From contig CM036247.1 in the NCBI GenBank assembly GCA_020698575.1, positions 785,936 through 849,935 on the forward strand: a stretch of 64,000 nt of DNA. Direction: 5' to 3'. The translations under genes and the position numbers were made by a program. The DNA is from Bostrychus sinensis. Taxonomy: Eukaryota; Chordata; Actinopteri; Gobiiformes; Eleotridae. Of this stretch, positions 10,453 to 23,200 are shown piece after piece (the first letter of the stretch is position 1; each line of letters opens with the position of its first letter). Below the pieces are notes generated by a model that had not been told where the DNA came from, ran no database searches, and saw only the letters and a program-made list of their open reading frames with translations.

Positions 10453-13400
10453 ATGGACCCAGAGCCCCCTCCCTCAGACCCAGGGGCCCGCGCGGGAGAT
10501 CCCGGTCCTGAACCAGAACCACAGTAAGACGCGGCGTTCCCGGTTCTTCAGATGGGTTTTGTGCGCGGGGCGTCCTGCGCGGCTCTGTTCTAACGGCTGT
10601 GTTCCTGTCTTCAGAGTGGCCCCGCAGTCAGACCTCCAGCCCTGCGCTCTCTGTCGCAGCCTCCTCAGTGACTCCTCTGGGGGCCCGGGTTCACCCCCGG
10701 CCTGCCCTCGGTGTGGAGCCCAGTTCTGGAGAGAGGGACGGAGGGTTCCCATCACTGTACAGAGTAAGGCACAACCTCCAGCCCTCATTTATCAAACCTG
10801 TGTAGAAAGTATATGCTTCATCTGACTTTGGACCCATGTCTTAGACTCAGAAGTAAATCCAAATACAATAACAGCGAAGTAAAAACTAAATACTGACGAT
10901 ATTCAAACGTGGAGTTGTGAAGAGTTTTGCTCCCTGCATGTGTGGCTTTTAGATCTGTGCAACTATTTTTCCTTTATTCGGATATCACAGTTTATGGAAA
11001 ATTCAACATGAACCATGAACTCCTGCCCCCCAAACTACGAGAGCCAATCAAAACAGTACAAAGTTGATATCGCCCTTGACTGATGAGTAAGGAAGTTAAT
11101 CATCTGTGGCATGAACACAAATCTGACGAGCTCCCAACAACACACGTTCTAGAAACATTCAGGCTCTTAACCCTCCACAGTAAACCACCTCCTGATAATC
11201 TGAGTGTTGTGTTTCCAGATGAACTGCGGCTCAGCCTGAGGAGCCGCTGTGAGAGCGTGGCTGAAGGAACCGAAGCGGCAGAAGGAGAACTGAAGGATCT
11301 GAACAGCATCTACACTGAGCTGTACATCACAGAGGCCCACAGTGAGGAGCTCAGTACCCAACACGAGGAGAGGCGGCTGGAGGCAGACTCCAGGAAGAAG
11401 AGCGTCCAGGAAACTCCCATCAGGGTCCACCGCGTCTTCAAACCGTTACCCACAGATCAGCAGAGGTCCATCAGAGCGGCGCTGACCCGCGGCGTGGCCG
11501 GAGTGGGGAAGACCTTCTCGGTTCTGAAGTTCACTCTGGACTGGGCCCGGGGCTCCGAGAACCAGGAGGTGGACCTGGTGGTGCCGCTGTCGTTCAGAGA
11601 GCTGAACCTGGTCAGAGAGGAGCGCCACAGTCTGCAGACGCTGATCGCTGTGTTCCATCCGGCGCTGGCTCCAGAGGTGAGCTTCACGCTTTAGTCCTGT
11701 TCCTCAGGAGTAGAACCTTTAAACCTGCTGATCCCGGTCCTGACCCCATGTTGCTGTTGAACCCACAGAAGCTCACGGCTCAGACTCTGGCCCAGGCTAA
11801 ACTCCTGTTCATCTTCGACGGCCTCGACGAGAGCAGACTCACTCTGGACTTCACCTGTGAGCTCATCTCTGAGGTCACACAGAGGTCAGAGGTCAGCGCG
11901 CTGCTGGTAAACCTCATCAAAGGCACTCTGCTTCCTTCTGCCCTTATATGGATCACCTCCCGACCGGCGGTGGCCAATCAGATCCCAGTATCGTGTGTGG
12001 ACAGGGTCACAGAGGTCAGGGGCTTCGTCACTGATGAACAGAAGGAGGAGTTCTTCAGGAAGAGGTTCACAGATGAAGAGCAGTGTGACAGAGTCCTGTC
12101 CCACATCAGGACGTCCCGCAGCCTCCACATCATGTGTCAGATCCCAGTCTTCTGCTGCATCACAGCCACGGTCCTGGACCACATGTTGAGAAGCGATCAG
12201 AGAGGAGCCCTGCCCCAGACCCTCACAGACATGTACGCTCACTTCCTGTTAGTGCAGACTCAGAGGAAGAGGAAGTACAGACAGGAGACCAGTGGTCCAG
12301 AGCTGACTCAGGCCGACTGTGAGGTCCTCCTGAAGCTGGGGAGACTCGCCTTTGAACATCTGCAGGAAGGAAACTTCATGTTCTACCAAGAAGACCTGCA
12401 GCAGGTGGGTCTGGACCTGACCGAGGCCTTGGTCTACTCTGGACTTCTCAAACGAGAGAGCGTCCTTTTCAACAAACCAGTCTACTGCTTCGTCCATCAG
12501 AGCGTCCAGGAGTTTCTGACAGCGGTTTACATGCACCACTGTTTCAAAAATCAAAAAGATGGAGAACTGGAGAAGTTTCTAAAAGAGCATCCTCGCTTTT
12601 CACCACTGAATGTCTTCTTCCAAAAGGTCATGGGGCTATACCTTCAGAGTCCTGTCGGGCACCTGGACCTGTGTGTGCGCTTCCTTCACGGCCTCTCGCT
12701 GGAGTCCAACCAGGAACTGTTAGGAGCTCTGCTGCATCCAGCTCACATAATTACCTGTTCAGATACAATTTGGACTATGCAGGAGTACCTGAAGCAGGTT
12801 CTCTATGATCCTCTGATTACCTCTCCTGACAAAAGAATCAACATCTTCCACTGTCTGACCGAGCTGAATGACCACATAAAAACCACTGAAGAAGAAGTTC
12901 TTGAGATTGCGAGGGAGAACTACTCGCGGTGGCAGAAGCAGGTCCAGGAGTTCTGGTCAGGGACCAGATCTGAACAGCTGTCCGTGGACCAGTGCTCGGC
13001 TCTGGCCTACATGCTGCAGAGGTCCGAGGAGGTCCTGGAGGAGCTGGACCTGGAGAAGTTCAACACATCGAAGGAGGGGAGACAGAGACTGGTCCCTGCT
13101 GTGAGGAACTGCCGAAAAGCTCGGTGAGGACCTGACGCACTCACAGATCTGAGGTTTACATTAAAACACTGAATTATGATTAGAGCTTGGCCTCTAACGG
13201 TCCTCCACATCCTCAAACATTACATTTACAGTAAAATCCTAAAGCAGGAATGAACACTGGTAAGGTGAGGACTTGGTTGTGAAAGATGCAAAGACACTGA
13301 TCAAAATAAATCTGCTTCACTCATGAACTCCTCCACAGTCCTCCCTCAGTAGATACAGTAACACGTGGTTGGCCAGTCCAACTCACTGTCTTCTCTTTAC

Positions 13401-16400
13401 ATTAACTCTCTCTTTATAGATTTCATGGCAGTGAAATCTCAGACATTCACTGTGCAATGGTGGCCTCGGCTCTGAAGTCCAGTCCGTCCCATCTCACAGA
13501 ACTGGACCTGAGCATGAACGTCTTCTCTGATCGTTCAGTGGAGCTGCTGAGCGCTGGGCTCCGGAGTCCCCACTGTCGCCTGCAGGTTCTCAGGTCAGTG
13601 CAGACGAATATAAGCAGCAGCTCTCTGTGATGGACTCTGTTTAATTTAACTCAACATATTTTTCAGATTGAATCACACTCATGTCAGCTGCACCTCTGTG
13701 GCCTCAGCTCTGACATCCAACCCCTCCTTTCTAAAAGAACTGGACCTGAGCTGGAGTTACCCCAGCGATTCAGGAGTGGAGAGCGTCCGTGGTTTTTTAC
13801 AGTGTCCAGACGGTCGGCTGGAGGTTCTCAGGTCAGTCCTTTTTACTGAGGTCACTCACTCAAGTTCATTCACATCCACAAACTCTGCAGCCAGTTGTCC
13901 GCCCAGGACTGCACACGTATGAAGAGCTCTGTGGCCCGCTTCACCCTCACAGCACCTTAGGCCCCAAACGTGTACTTTTGGCTGTTTTTACTTTTTTGAT
14001 CCTCTATAAACCATCCATCCGTCTTCTTCCGCTTTATCCGGGGCCGGGTCGCGGAGGCAGCAGTCTAAGCAGGGACACCCAGACATCCCTCTCCCCAGAC
14101 ACTTCGCCCAGCTCCTCTGGAGGAACCCCAAGGAGTTCCCAGGCCGAGAGACGTAGTCCCTCCAGAGTGTCCTAGGTCTTCCCTGGGACCTCCTCCTGAT
14201 GGGACATGAACACCTCCCCAGGGAGGCGACCCAAAGGCATCCGGAACAGAGGCCCGAGCCTCAGCTGCTCCTCTCAATGTGAAGGAGCAGCGGCTCTACT
14301 CCGAGCTCCTCCCGGGTAATCACGCTCCTCACCCTCTCTCTAAGGGAGATAGGGTGAGGAGCTAGTTGGAGGAGCTGATTCTCATCCCAGCCGGCACATG
14401 ACTGGATTACATGGTGGGGCATGAGCACTAGAGGTGGATAGAACATGGCGGTTAGACTTCTCTCTGTGGCGCTCACGAAGTATGGTTTGCCACCTTCGTG
14501 CGCACATAGAGTGAGTGTCGCGAGCGCATACTTTACCATTTGAAAAGAGAATAATAATTTGAGCACACAAACTTTTGTTCCGTGTGCGGTCAACTCTGCC
14601 TACACGCTCGCTCAAAGTCTACCTCAGTGCTCGAGTACGCGGATGCCAGCTCGAACGCTACCTCATTTCTGCTGCGACTCTGGCTCTGCGCTCGCTCGAG
14701 GCGGCACAGGGCAAACTACGATTGTAGCGAGCAGGAGCCAATCACAGACTGGGATTCACAAATGTTTCTGATTGGCTGTCTTATATCCAATCGTTTATAT
14801 CAAATACAGCAACGGTGGGAACGCCCACAAAACGTCACTTCCGATCTCCTGTGGGAGAAAACAGACCACTCACAACAATGCACAAGAGTTACTCTGTCAT
14901 ATACAAATACAAACAAGGGCTGGATATACATTTTATATTTTACATTAAAAAGACATGGAGACATACAGGAGGACACAGTGGTCCAGCTGTCCACATCTGT
15001 CCATAAAATACCATCACTGTCTGACGTTAGCTGCCTACAACATGCTAATCTAATCAACGTCAAGTTGCATCATAACAGAACTCTCTCTAATATAAAGACA
15101 CGAGTTTACTAAATTAAAAATAAACTCTTTACAGAAGCACTAAAATGTGCTTCTGTAAATGTGTTAAGGATTGGTTGACTCATGGCTCATCATAACTTGT
15201 TCAGTGGCGCTAGCATTAGGGTTAGCATTAGCTGAGCAGCTTTTTGAGCTCTGACCAGACTCGTCTATGAAGCAGCTAAGCCCCATCTCCTATATTTACA
15301 CTAACTCCAGGTAGAAGTCAGTCCATAAGCCATGCTTTTCTTTTATGGCACAGAGCTCATACAGCTGCTGAGCTAATGCTAATGCTAGCACCACTGAACA
15401 AGCCGTGCTAACGCCATGCGTCAGTCTGCAGGAGGCTGTGGGGACGTTCTCCAAGTGAAGCTGGCGTCACGAACAGCATCCTCTGGAACTGAGGGCCCTC
15501 GATGTAACCTTCCCCTGCCGTCCATCTCCAAATGTTCTCTGTTGGATTTAGATCAGGAACACACAGGATGTCCCAAAGACTGACCTTATTCTCCTGAACA
15601 CGTTGTTTGTCAGGTGGGCCCTCAGACATGACCGCACAGACGAGGGCCCTCAGTCATGACCGCACAGACGAGGGCCCTCTTTCTTCACCTTTCAGTGCCC
15701 CAGGTTTGGTGCTCCCTTGCACCAAACGGGCGTTTGTGGTGCTGAAGGAGACAAGGCCTTTGAATATGTTTTTTGCCATTTTCCGGCAGATGCCCTCTGA
15801 TGGTTATTGGGCTGCAGTCGGCCCCAGGAATGGCCTTAATTTGGGAGGAGGATGGTCCCGTGTCTTGATGAACAGCCAATCAGATCCTGCTTTTCTTGGT
15901 TCTACCACTCGTTTGTTCCATGATCCTCAGGATCTTTTAAGAAATTCAAAATGACTCCTACTGCGTCCAACCTCTGCTGAGGACGATAAGGACAGATGCT
16001 GGTTTAAGGAAATAAAAAATAACAAGTAAAAAAAGAATCATGTTTAAAAGCGGAACCTCTCGTTTTGTTTTTTTGCCTCTTTTGCTCTGTAGAGCGCCCC
16101 CTACATTTCAGAGTACAACACAATCCAACTTAAATACTACACACTCACAAGTCCAGCCCACTCACAGCAGTTACTTCCACTCTCTATAATCAAAAAAGAG
16201 CACTTCACGTCCTTAACCTTTTTGTTTGATGCTGTTTGACTGTAGAGGGCTTGTTGATTGGTCAGCAGACCCTGGAAACATTTCCACTGCATTTAATCCA
16301 CAGCATTGGTTTTCTTTCAGACTGAGCGGCTGCTGTCTGTCAGAGTCCCACTGTGTGTCCCTGGGTTTAGCTCTGAAGTCCAACCCCTCCCACCTGAAGG

Positions 16401-19400
16401 AGCTGGACCTCGGCCTGAACCGCCTGCATCACTCAGGACTGGGACATCTGTGTGGGTTTCTGCAGAGTCCAGACTGTCGGCTGGAGACTCTCAGGTCAGT
16501 GCTGTCTCTGAGGTCACATGGTTTAGTAAATGCTGGTTATTGTTGGTGCTTTTCTTTACTTTGTCTCCTGTCTCTGTGCTGTGTGAAAAGGGTTAGGGTT
16601 AGGTTCACAACATGGCGCCATCTTGGCGTCAGTGTTAATCTCCCAAAGAGAAAGTGTTTTATATTTTCCCTGCCCCTGAGGTTGATTTAATTCTGAAAAC
16701 TCAGCTTCATCTGACTCTCGTTGTTCCTTATTCAGGTTGTGGGGCTGTGAATTGTCCAGCTGTTTTCCTCTGGCCTCTGCTCTGAAGGCCAACCCCTCCC
16801 ATCTGAAACATCTGGATCTGACCTGGAACAGCTTCTCGGACTCAGGAGTGGAACCTCTGTGTGGTTTTCTGCGGAGTCCCGGCTGTCGACTGGAGACTCT
16901 GAAGTCAGTGTCTTCATCCGATCTAAAACTCCGTTTGTCTGCTCTTTTTATTTTTGATGCACAGAACATTTCTGAGAGTTTTAAAATGTATCTGGGCTGT
17001 GGTTTGGTGCAAAGGTGACCTTGTTTCTGGAGATTCAGATCGCACTTCTTCACCAACAGGGGGAGCACTTCTTCAACAGACACATGCACATTTTATTATA
17101 GAAGGTTCTGAGAAAGGTATTTAATCCACATCATTTGCTGTTTGTTCAGAATGGAGGAGTGTAGTTTGTCCAAGTCCAGCTGTTGTGCTCTGGTCTCCGC
17201 TCTGAAGTCCAACCCCTCCCACCTGAAACATCTGGATCTGAGCAAAAACCAGAATGTGTCTGATTCAGGAGTGGATCTCTGTGGTTTTCTGCGGAGTCCA
17301 GACTGTCGGCTGGAGACTCTCAGGTCAGTTTAAAACCAGCGTATTGTGGCTTTACAAGAGGAATATGACAAGTGGGAAGTGTTTTAGCTTAAAGATATAT
17401 TTAATTTAATAACGGGGCACCACTCAGTCTCACGCTGGGAAACATGAAACTATAAAACACCCAAGATCTGAAGGGAGATTGTTCTCGACCACCTAGGGAC
17501 TAACAAACAGAAGATCACTGAAACTCTACCAGCAACTCCTAACAGGAATGTAGGTTCTGTTGTTCTTCTTTACTCAAGATGTGTTTTAGAAGTTATATAT
17601 TTTTACAAAGTACACAAACTGAAGGCTACACATTAAAAGACTTGACATTGTGTGAAAAAGTAGTAACATTTTACAATAATCTGCCACAAAGAATCCTATG
17701 ACGGAGGGAACTTGATATTTACAGCCTGGCCTGATTTTGGCCATTTTTAAACCTCTGAAATCTCAAAAACTAAAAAGATACTGGCTACAAATTTTGCTCA
17801 CATAATTTTTGGTTTGAGGACAATGGCTGTGCCACGTTTGAAGCAACATCCAAAACAGTGAAGTGGGATTTTTTCCCTAAAATCTGTCATTTTCCTGTGG
17901 AATGGTCTCAGGAATTCTATGGGCAAATAAATAAGAATTCTATCCTGGGTCTGGTGTGGAACGTGTTTTCTGCTAAAGCACGAGACCTGTTTAAGATCCA
18001 GAGCTCATCTTGAGTTTAATCTGTAGCTTTTATATTTACATCTGAGACAGTGTCACAGTGGAACAGTTTGTAAAGAGAATTTGTCATTAAGGTGGTCATT
18101 TTTTTATATTTTTGCCAATAAATTGCTTGATATTTGGAAACAGAAACATATAAAGCCCTATAGTGTTATTTTGCCATGTTCCTCATCATGCCAGCATTCT
18201 TTGTTCAGAATTTCATGACTCTGTGACTCTGTATGCAGCTGTAGCTCTGCTTTTCACACAAACTTCTGTCTGAGGCTTGTCCTGGGACCAAATGGCTCTG
18301 AGTGGAAACAAATGATTTCGAACTCGTAATGGCCCAAGGACAAGACTCACCACAAAAGTGAGGAGAAGGTAACAAAAATATCACAAATATCAATATCATC
18401 AGCATCCTTTGTTCTTTACTCAGACTGTGGAGCTGTGGTCTGTCCCAGTCCAGCTGTTCCTCTCTGGCCTCCGCTCTGAAGTCCAACCCCTCCCACCTCA
18501 AACATCTGGATCTGTGCTACAACAGGGAGCTCTCTGACCCAGGAGTCAAACATCTGTGTGGGTTTCTGAGGAGTCCAGACTGTCGACTGCAGACTCTCAG
18601 GTCAGTGTCTGTGGGTCTGAGCAGGTCCAGGTCTGAGCAGGTCCAGGTCTGAGCAGGTCCAGGTCTGAGAGGGTCCAGGTCTGAGCAGGTCCAGGTCTGA
18701 GCAGGTCCAGGTCTGAGCAGGTCCAGGTCTGAGATGGTCCAGGTCTGAGAGGGTCCAGGTCTGAGCAGGTCCAGGTCTGAGCAGGTCCAGGTCTGAGCAG
18801 GTCCAGGTCTGAGAGGGTCCAGGTCTGAGAGGGTCCAGGTCTGAGAGGGTCCAGGTCTGAGATGGTCCAGGTCTGAGAGGGTCCAGGTCTGAGCAGGTCC
18901 AGGTCTGAGCAGGTCCAGGTCTGAGAGGGTCCAGGTCTGAGAGGGTCCAGGTCTGAGAGGGTCCAGGTCTGAGCAGGTCCAGGTCTGAGATGGTCCAGGT
19001 CTGAGAGGGTCCAGGTCTGAGCAGGTCCAGGTCTGAGAGGGTCCAGGTCTGAGAGGGTCCAGGTCTGAGAGGGTCCAGGTCTGAGCAGGTCCAGGTCTGA
19101 GAGGGTCCAGGTCTGAGAGGGTCCAGGTCTGAGAGGGTCCAGGTCTGAGAGGGTCCAGGTCTGAGATGGTCCAGGTCTGAGCAGGTCCAGGTCTGAGAGG
19201 GTCCAGGTCTGAGCAGGTCCAGGTCTGAGAGGGTCCAGGTCTGAGAGGGTCCAGGTCTGAGCAGGTCCAGGTCTGAGATGGTCCAGGTCTGAGAGGGTCC
19301 AGGTCTGAGCAGGTCCAGGTCTGAGAGGGTCCAGGTCTGAGAGGGTCCAGGTCTGAGAGGGTCCAGGTCTGAGAGGGTCCAGGTCTGAGAGGGTCCAGGT

Positions 19401-20010
19401 CTGAGTTGGTCCAGGTCTGAGCAGGTCCAGGTCTGAGCAGGTCCAGGTCTGAGAGGGTCCAGGTCTGAGAGGGTCCAGGTCTGAGATGGTCCAGGTCTGA
19501 GAGGGTCCAGGTCTGAGAGGGTCCAGGTCTGAGAGGGTCCAGGTCTGAGAGGGTCCAGGTCTGAGATGGTCCAGGTCTGAGAGGGTCCAGGTCTGAGAGG
19601 GTCCAGGTCTGAGAGGGTCCAGGTCTGAGATGGTCCAGGTCTGAGACTGTAGTAACCATAGTTAGTTAGAGCTAAAGTTCTGCTGCAGAGGAAGTGGATC
19701 ATTATTTTATTCGTTGGTGGTAAATTGTTTGTGGATTTGAATCTGCACTAAAGTGAATGCTCCTCATGTGTTCTTTCCTCAGTCTGTGGAGCTGCGGTCT
19801 GTCAGAGTCCAGCTGTTCCTCTCTGGCCTCCGCTCTGAAGTCCAACCCCTCCCATCTCACAGAACTGGACCTGAGCTACAACCCAGACCTCTGGGATCCT
19901 GGGGCGGTTCATCTGTGTGGGTTTCTGCAGAGTCCAGACTGTCGGCTGGAGACTCTCAGGTCGGTGTCTTCAGGGACAGGGACAGGGTCAGGGACAGAGA
20001 CAGAGACAGA

Positions 20011-20045
<35 letters not shown>

Positions 20046-20130
20046 AGACAGGGACAGGGACAGGGACAGAGACAGGGACAGGGACAGGGACAGGGACAGA
20101 GACAGGGACAGGGACAGGGACAGGGACAGA

Positions 20131-20165
<35 letters not shown>

Positions 20166-20226
20166 AGACAGGGACAGGGACAGGGACAGGGACAGAGACA
20201 GGGACAGGGACAGGGACAGGGACAGA

Positions 20227-20267
<41 letters not shown>

Positions 20268-23200
20268 AGACAGAGACAGAGACAGGGACAGGGACAGGGA
20301 CAGGGACAGGAACAGGGACAGGGACAGAGACAGAGACAGAGACATCACCATCGAGGGTCTGTCCAAGTTCCCTGTTCTCCTCCAAAAATCAGCAGTGCCT
20401 TCTTCAGCTGCAGTTTGACAGAACACAGTCAGGGCGGGTCAGAGTGGTCCAGGTGTGGTCCAGGTGGGTCAGAGTGGTCCAGGTGTGGTCCAGGTGGGTC
20501 AGAGTGGTCCAGGTGTGGTCCAGGTGGGTCAGAGTGGTCCAGGTGTGGTCCAGGTGGGTCAGAGTGGTCCAGGTGTGGTCCAGGTGGGTCAGAGTGGTCC
20601 AGGTGTGGTCCAGGTGTGGTCAGTGTGGTCCAGGTGGGTCAGAGTGGTCCAGGTGGGTCAGAGTAGTCCAGGTGGGTCAGAGTGGTCCAGGTGGGTCAGA
20701 GTAGTCCAGGTGGGTCAGAGTGGTCCAGGTGGGTCAGAGTGGTCCAGGTGGGTCAGAGTGGTCCAGGTGTGGTCAGAGTGGTCCAGGTGGGTCAGAGTAG
20801 TCCAGGTGGGTCAGAGTGGTCCAGGTGTGGTCAGAGTGGTCCAGGTGGGTCAGAGTAGTCCAGGTGTGGTCCAGGTGGGTCAGAGTGGTCCAGGTGGGTC
20901 AGAGTGGTCCAGGTGGGTCAGAGTGGTCCAGGTGTGGTCAGAGTGGTCCAGGTGGGTCAGAGTAGTCCAGGTGTGGTCAGAGTGGTCCAGGTGGGTCAGA
21001 GTGGTCCAGGTGGGTCAGAGTGGTCCAGGTGGGTCAGAGTGGTCCAGGTGGGTCAGAGTGGTCCAGGTGTGGTCAGAGTGGTCCAGGTGGGTCAGAGTAG
21101 TCCAGGTGTGGTCCAGGTGGGTCAGAGTGGTCCAGGTGGGTCAGAGTGGTCCAGGTGGGTCAGAGTGGTCCAGGTGTGGTCCAGGTGGGTCAGAGTGGTC
21201 CAGGTGGGTCAGAGTGGTCCAGGTGGGTCAGAGTGGTCCAGGTGGGTCAGAGTAGTCCAGGTGTGGTCCAGGTGTGGTCAGAGTGGTCCAGGTGTGGTCC
21301 AGGTGGGTCAGAGTGGTCCAGGTGGGTCAGAGTAGTCCAGGTGTGGTCCAGGTGTGGTCAGAGTGGTCCAGGTGGGTCAGAGTGGTCCAGGTGGGTCAGA
21401 GTGGTCCAGGTGGGTCAGAGTGGTCCAGGTGTGGTCCAGGTGGGTCAGAGTGGTCCAGGTGTGGTCCAGGTGGGTCAGAGTGGTCCAGGTGTGGTCCAGG
21501 TGGGTCAGAGTGGTCCAGGTGGGTCAGAGTGGTCCAGGTGGGTCCAGGTGGGTCAGAGTGGTCCAGGTGTGGTCCAGGTGGGTCAGAGTGGTCCAGGTGG
21601 GTCGGTGTGGTCCAGGTGTGGTCCAGGTGGGTCAGAGTGGTCCAGGTGTGGTCCAGGTGGGTCAGAGTGGTCCAGGTGTGGTCCAGGTGGGTCAGAGTGG
21701 TCCAGGTGTGGTCCAGGTGGGTCAGAGTGGTCCAGGTGTGGTCCAGGTGTGGTCAGTGTGGTCCAGGTGGGTCAGAGTGGTCCAGGTGGGTCAGAGTAGT
21801 CCAGGTGGGTCAGTGTGGTCCAGGTGGGTCAGAGTAGTCCAGGTGTGGTCAGAGTGGTCCAGGTGGGTCAGAGTGGTCCAGGTGGGTCAGAGTGGTCCAG
21901 GTGGGTCAGAGTGGTCCAGGTGTGGTCCAGGTGGGTCAGAGTGGTCCAGGTGGGTCAGAGTGGTCCAGGTGGGTCAGAGTGGTCCAGGTGGGTCAGAGTA
22001 GTCCAGGTGTGGTCCAGGTGGGTCAGAGTGGTCCAGGTGGGTCAGAGTGGTCCAGGTGTGGTCCAGGTGGGTCAGAGTGGTCCAGGTGGGTCAGAGTGGT
22101 CCAGGTGGGTCAGAGTGGTCCAGGTGGGTCAGAGTAGTCCAGGTGTGGTCCAGGTGGGTCAGAGTGGTCCAGGTGTGGTCCAGGTGGGTCAGAGTAGTCC
22201 AGGTGTGGTCCAGGTGTGGTCAGAGTGGTCCAGGTGGGTCAGAGTGGTCCAGGTGGGTCAGAGTGGTCCAGGTGGGTCAGAGTGGTCCAGGTGTGGTCCA
22301 GGTGGGTCAGAGTGGTCCAGGTGTGGTCCAGGTGGGTCAGAGTGGTCCAGGTGTGGTCCAGGTGGGTCAGAGTGGTCCAGGTGGGTCAGAGTGGTCCAGG
22401 TGGGTCCAGGTGGGTCAGAGTGGTCCAGGTGTGGTCCAGGTGGGTCAGAGTGGTCCAGGTGGGTCGGTGTGGTCCAGGTGTGGTCCAGGTGGGTCAGAGT
22501 GGTCCAGGTGGGTCAGAGTGGTCCAGGTGTGGTCCAGGTGGGTCAGAGTGGTCCAGGTGGGTCGGTGTGGTCCAGGTGTGGTCCAGGTGGGTCAGTGTAG
22601 TCCAGGTGGGTCAGAGTGGTCCAGGTGGGTCGGTGTGGTCCAGGTGTGGTCCAGGTGGGTCAGTGTAGTCCAGGTGGGTTAGTGTGGTCCAGGTGGGTCA
22701 GTGTGGTCCAGGTGGGTCAGAGTGGTCCAGGTGGGTCAGAGTGGTCCAGGTGGGTCAGAGTGGTCCAGGTGGGTCAGAGTGGGTGGTGCCTCAGTGATGA
22801 ACTCTGTCATCTCTGTATTTCAGACTGATGAACTGCCGACTGTCAGACTCCAGCTGTTCTTCTCTGGGCTCCGCTCTGAAGTCCAACCCTTCCCACCTGA
22901 AAGAACTCGATCTGATGAACAACTGGGAGCTCTCTGCCTCAGGAGTGGAACATCTGCGTGGGTTCCTGCAGAGTCCGGACTGTCGACTGGAGACTCTCAG
23001 GTCAGCGCCTTCAGTTCTGACGAGCTGTGGTCGGTCTGGGCCGCCCTCTGTTAGAGACTGAAATCTGAGTCTCACTGCGGTTTGGCAAACAAACATTTAA
23101 CCAGATCACACAACACAGGCTAACCACTCTGCTACAGCACCGGGAGGACGTGCACACTCAGAAGAATGTGTGTATTTCTAGGTTTTCTCCTGGAGGCGGA

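Noticed and set aside
18517..19702. Reverse-strand reading frames of 366-380 codons
   Set aside because: They lie wholly in the 16-bp minisatellite; three units (48 nt) give a stop-free 16-residue repeat, so length carries no information.
19753..20704. Arg-Asp and Gly-Thr repeat proteins continuing from an LRR exon
   Set aside because: They require reading through the exon 11 splice donor into a hexanucleotide array; the donor and phase fit the NLR gene instead.
20436..22780. Many overlapping plus-strand frames of 140-270 codons
   Set aside because: All are translations of the 19-bp minisatellite in different phases.
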